Shown here: one piece after another, positions 6,373 through 7,043 of the stretch
Layout of the letters: each line of letters begins with the position of its first letter
Position numbering within the stretch: the first letter of the stretch is position 1
Source of the DNA: Alcaligenaceae bacterium UBA6179
GTDB taxonomy: Bacteria; Pseudomonadota; Gammaproteobacteria; Burkholderiales; Burkholderiaceae_B
DNA: 7,043 nt
NCBI GenBank assembly: GCA_002422175.1
Contig: DITR01000085.1
Span: forward strand, 1 to 7,043
Reading direction: 5' to 3'
Translations under genes and position numbers: made by a program
The notes under the pieces: model-generated
What the model was told of the DNA's origin: nothing
What the model saw: only the letters and a program-made list of their open reading frames with translations
Databases searched by the model: none

Positions 6373-6740
6373 CAAAAGTTGATGCCTATGATTAGTTTTA
6401 CGGGTCATAGGCATCGAGCTATCTTAAAGGGTTTGCTGATCACTGAAGCACGGCAGGCCATCAACGCCCAATCAAAAGCATTTGCCCACCACCAAGCGAA
6501 AGCGCTTGACTGCTTCCGCTATCTCAGTAGATGAGACTGATGAAGGGCCGTTAGCTAAAAATTTTTCTTTTTATGCAGGTAGCCATCGTCACGCTAGGCA
6601 TTTATGACTTGGCGTTGTTATCAAAACCTATCCCTATTTGTCATACTTTTTTTAACTTTCTCTCCTGCGTTGCACCAGGTAGCGCAAGAAATTCTATTGT
6701 TTCGTTTTTTCGCTCTCAAGTGAAACTTACCCCATAACAA
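6373..6740. other. Non-coding spacer between convergent genes
   Basis: This 368-nt stretch separates the end of the (+) operon from the end of the (-) NPY-repeat gene. I find no ORF with a ribosome-binding site or recognisable protein on either strand. Contents worth noting are a perfect inverted repeat at 6381-6415, a hammerhead-like partial core at 6484-6548, and an A/T tract (about 6556-6574, A5 T5 C T5). No convincing promoter or tRNA was seen. Confidence 0.7.
6381..6415. terminator. Perfect 11-bp inverted repeat after the operon, possible transcription terminator
   Basis: GATGCCTATGA (6381-6391) is exactly complementary to TCATAGGCATC (6405-6415) across a 13-nt loop, starting 9 nt after the RidA-family stop. 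The position fits a 3'-end hairpin. On the plus strand no T-run follows, so a classical intrinsic terminator is not shown. Read on the minus strand the stem is followed by AACTTTTGTT, a weak T-tract. It may act as an mRNA 3'-end stabiliser, a Rho-associated hairpin, or a bidirectional terminator between convergent genes. Confidence 0.5.
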
Positions 6741-7043
6741 CTACCGTGTCGGCACGACATAAATCGGATCAGGGTTGTATGGATTGCCAGCACCATACGG
6801 GTTGTTGATGCTGTCTGGCGAATAGGGGCTGCCGTAACGCCCATAAGGGTTTGATGTCGAGTCTGGATCGTAGGGGTTGGCACTCAAACGCCCACGATAA
6901 TTCCCATCGCTGTCATAAAGTTTCGGCGCGTCGGTTGCATAAGGGTTATTGGCTGATTGATTGCTGTACGGGCTGCCATAAGGACCATAAGGGTTGTTGA
7001 TGCTGTTTGGGTTATATGGGCTACCAGCCCCGTACGGATTGTC
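6741..7043 (-). CDS. NPY/SPY-repeat protein, C-terminal fragment (function unknown)
   Basis: On the minus strand the frame is open from the right edge (7043) to a TAG at 6743-6741, giving 100 residues without a start codon, so the N-terminus lies beyond the window. The sequence is highly repetitive: seven NPY and three SPY tripeptides in 100 residues, arranged in longer units such as GSPYSPDSINNPYGAG, with one less repetitive insert (APKLYDSDGNYRGRL, about residues 39-53). The protein ends IYVVPTR. Composition is rich in Asn, Pro, Tyr, Gly, Ser and Asp with no hydrophobic span, as expected of an extended, low-complexity or envelope-exposed tail. From memory, similar C-terminal tails occur in small, probably exported hypothetical proteins of gammaproteobacteria; I cannot confirm this, and a signal peptide would lie outside the window. 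No function is assigned. It is convergent with the catabolic operon and likely unrelated to it. Confidence 0.8.
   Translation of the reverse strand, partial: DNPYGAGSPYNPNSINNPYGPYGSPYSNQSANNPYATDAPKLYDSDGNYRGRLSANPYDPDSTSNPYGRYGSPYSPDSINNPYGAGNPYNPDPIYVVPTR
6793..7010. repeat. Imperfect direct DNA repeats inside the NPY-repeat gene
   Basis: A 26-nt unit at 6793-6818 recurs at 6985-7010 with two mismatches (192 nt, or 64 codons, apart). A second 26-nt unit at 6826-6851 recurs at 6970-6995 with three mismatches (144 nt, or 48 codons, apart). Both spacings are multiples of three, so the repeats keep the reading frame and reflect duplication of the SINNPYG and NPYGxYGSPY protein units. Confidence 0.8.

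Noticed and set aside
6506..6533. Possible sigma-70 promoter (TTGACT at 6506-6511, TAGATG at 6528-6533)
   Set aside because: The -10 match is poor, the spacing is 16 nt, and no plus-strand gene follows within the window.
6556..6574. A5-T5-C-T5 tract as an intrinsic terminator
   Set aside because: No stable GC-rich hairpin immediately precedes the T-run on either strand, so an intrinsic terminator is not supported.

Overview
The window is a bacterial accessory-metabolism locus, most likely from a beta- or gammaproteobacterium. I infer this from the gene families, the moderate base composition (AT-leaning by eye, not counted), the Shine-Dalgarno-led tightly packed genes, and an NPY/SPY-repeat protein that I associate, from memory only, with this group. 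No rRNA, tRNA, CRISPR array, insertion sequence or phage gene was seen.

Layout: positions 1-6372 form one apparent co-directional (+) operon. It opens inside an ABC-transporter ATPase (C-terminal TOBE part only, 1-255). Two polyamine/opine-type inner-membrane permeases follow (274-1128, 1150-1953). Next are a D-amino-acid-oxidase-fold (DAO) flavoprotein (1950-3113), a small [2Fe-2S] protein (3094-3402), a pyridine-nucleotide-disulfide-oxidoreductase-like flavoprotein with a C-terminal BFD-like [2Fe-2S] site (3399-4850), a second DAO-fold flavoprotein (4855-6012) and a YoaB-like RidA-family protein (6022-6372). From the second permease onward the genes overlap or are less than 10 nt apart (ATGA, a 20-nt overlap, GTGA, a 4-nt gap, a 9-nt gap), which points to translational coupling. 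The operon promoter, the rest of the ATPase and any substrate-binding protein gene lie outside the window or are not visible.

How the genes probably work together: the three genes at 1950-4850 have the subunit set of the HcnABC / opine oxidase / heteromeric D-hydroxyproline dehydrogenase group (DAO-type beta, ferredoxin-like gamma, FAD/Fe-S alpha). The transporter would import an N-substituted or cyclic amino acid, opine or related amine. The dehydrogenase complex and the second DAO enzyme would oxidise C-N bonds. The RidA protein would hydrolyse or detoxify the imine/enamine produced. The substrate cannot be read from the sequence.

Positions 6373-6740 hold no convincing gene. They contain a perfect 11-bp inverted repeat directly after the operon and a short stretch with a partial hammerhead-ribozyme-like core. 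Positions 6741-7043, on the minus strand, are the C-terminal 100 codons of a repetitive Asn-Pro-Tyr-rich protein that runs off the right edge. It has no start codon in the window, so a start-to-stop ORF search would miss it.
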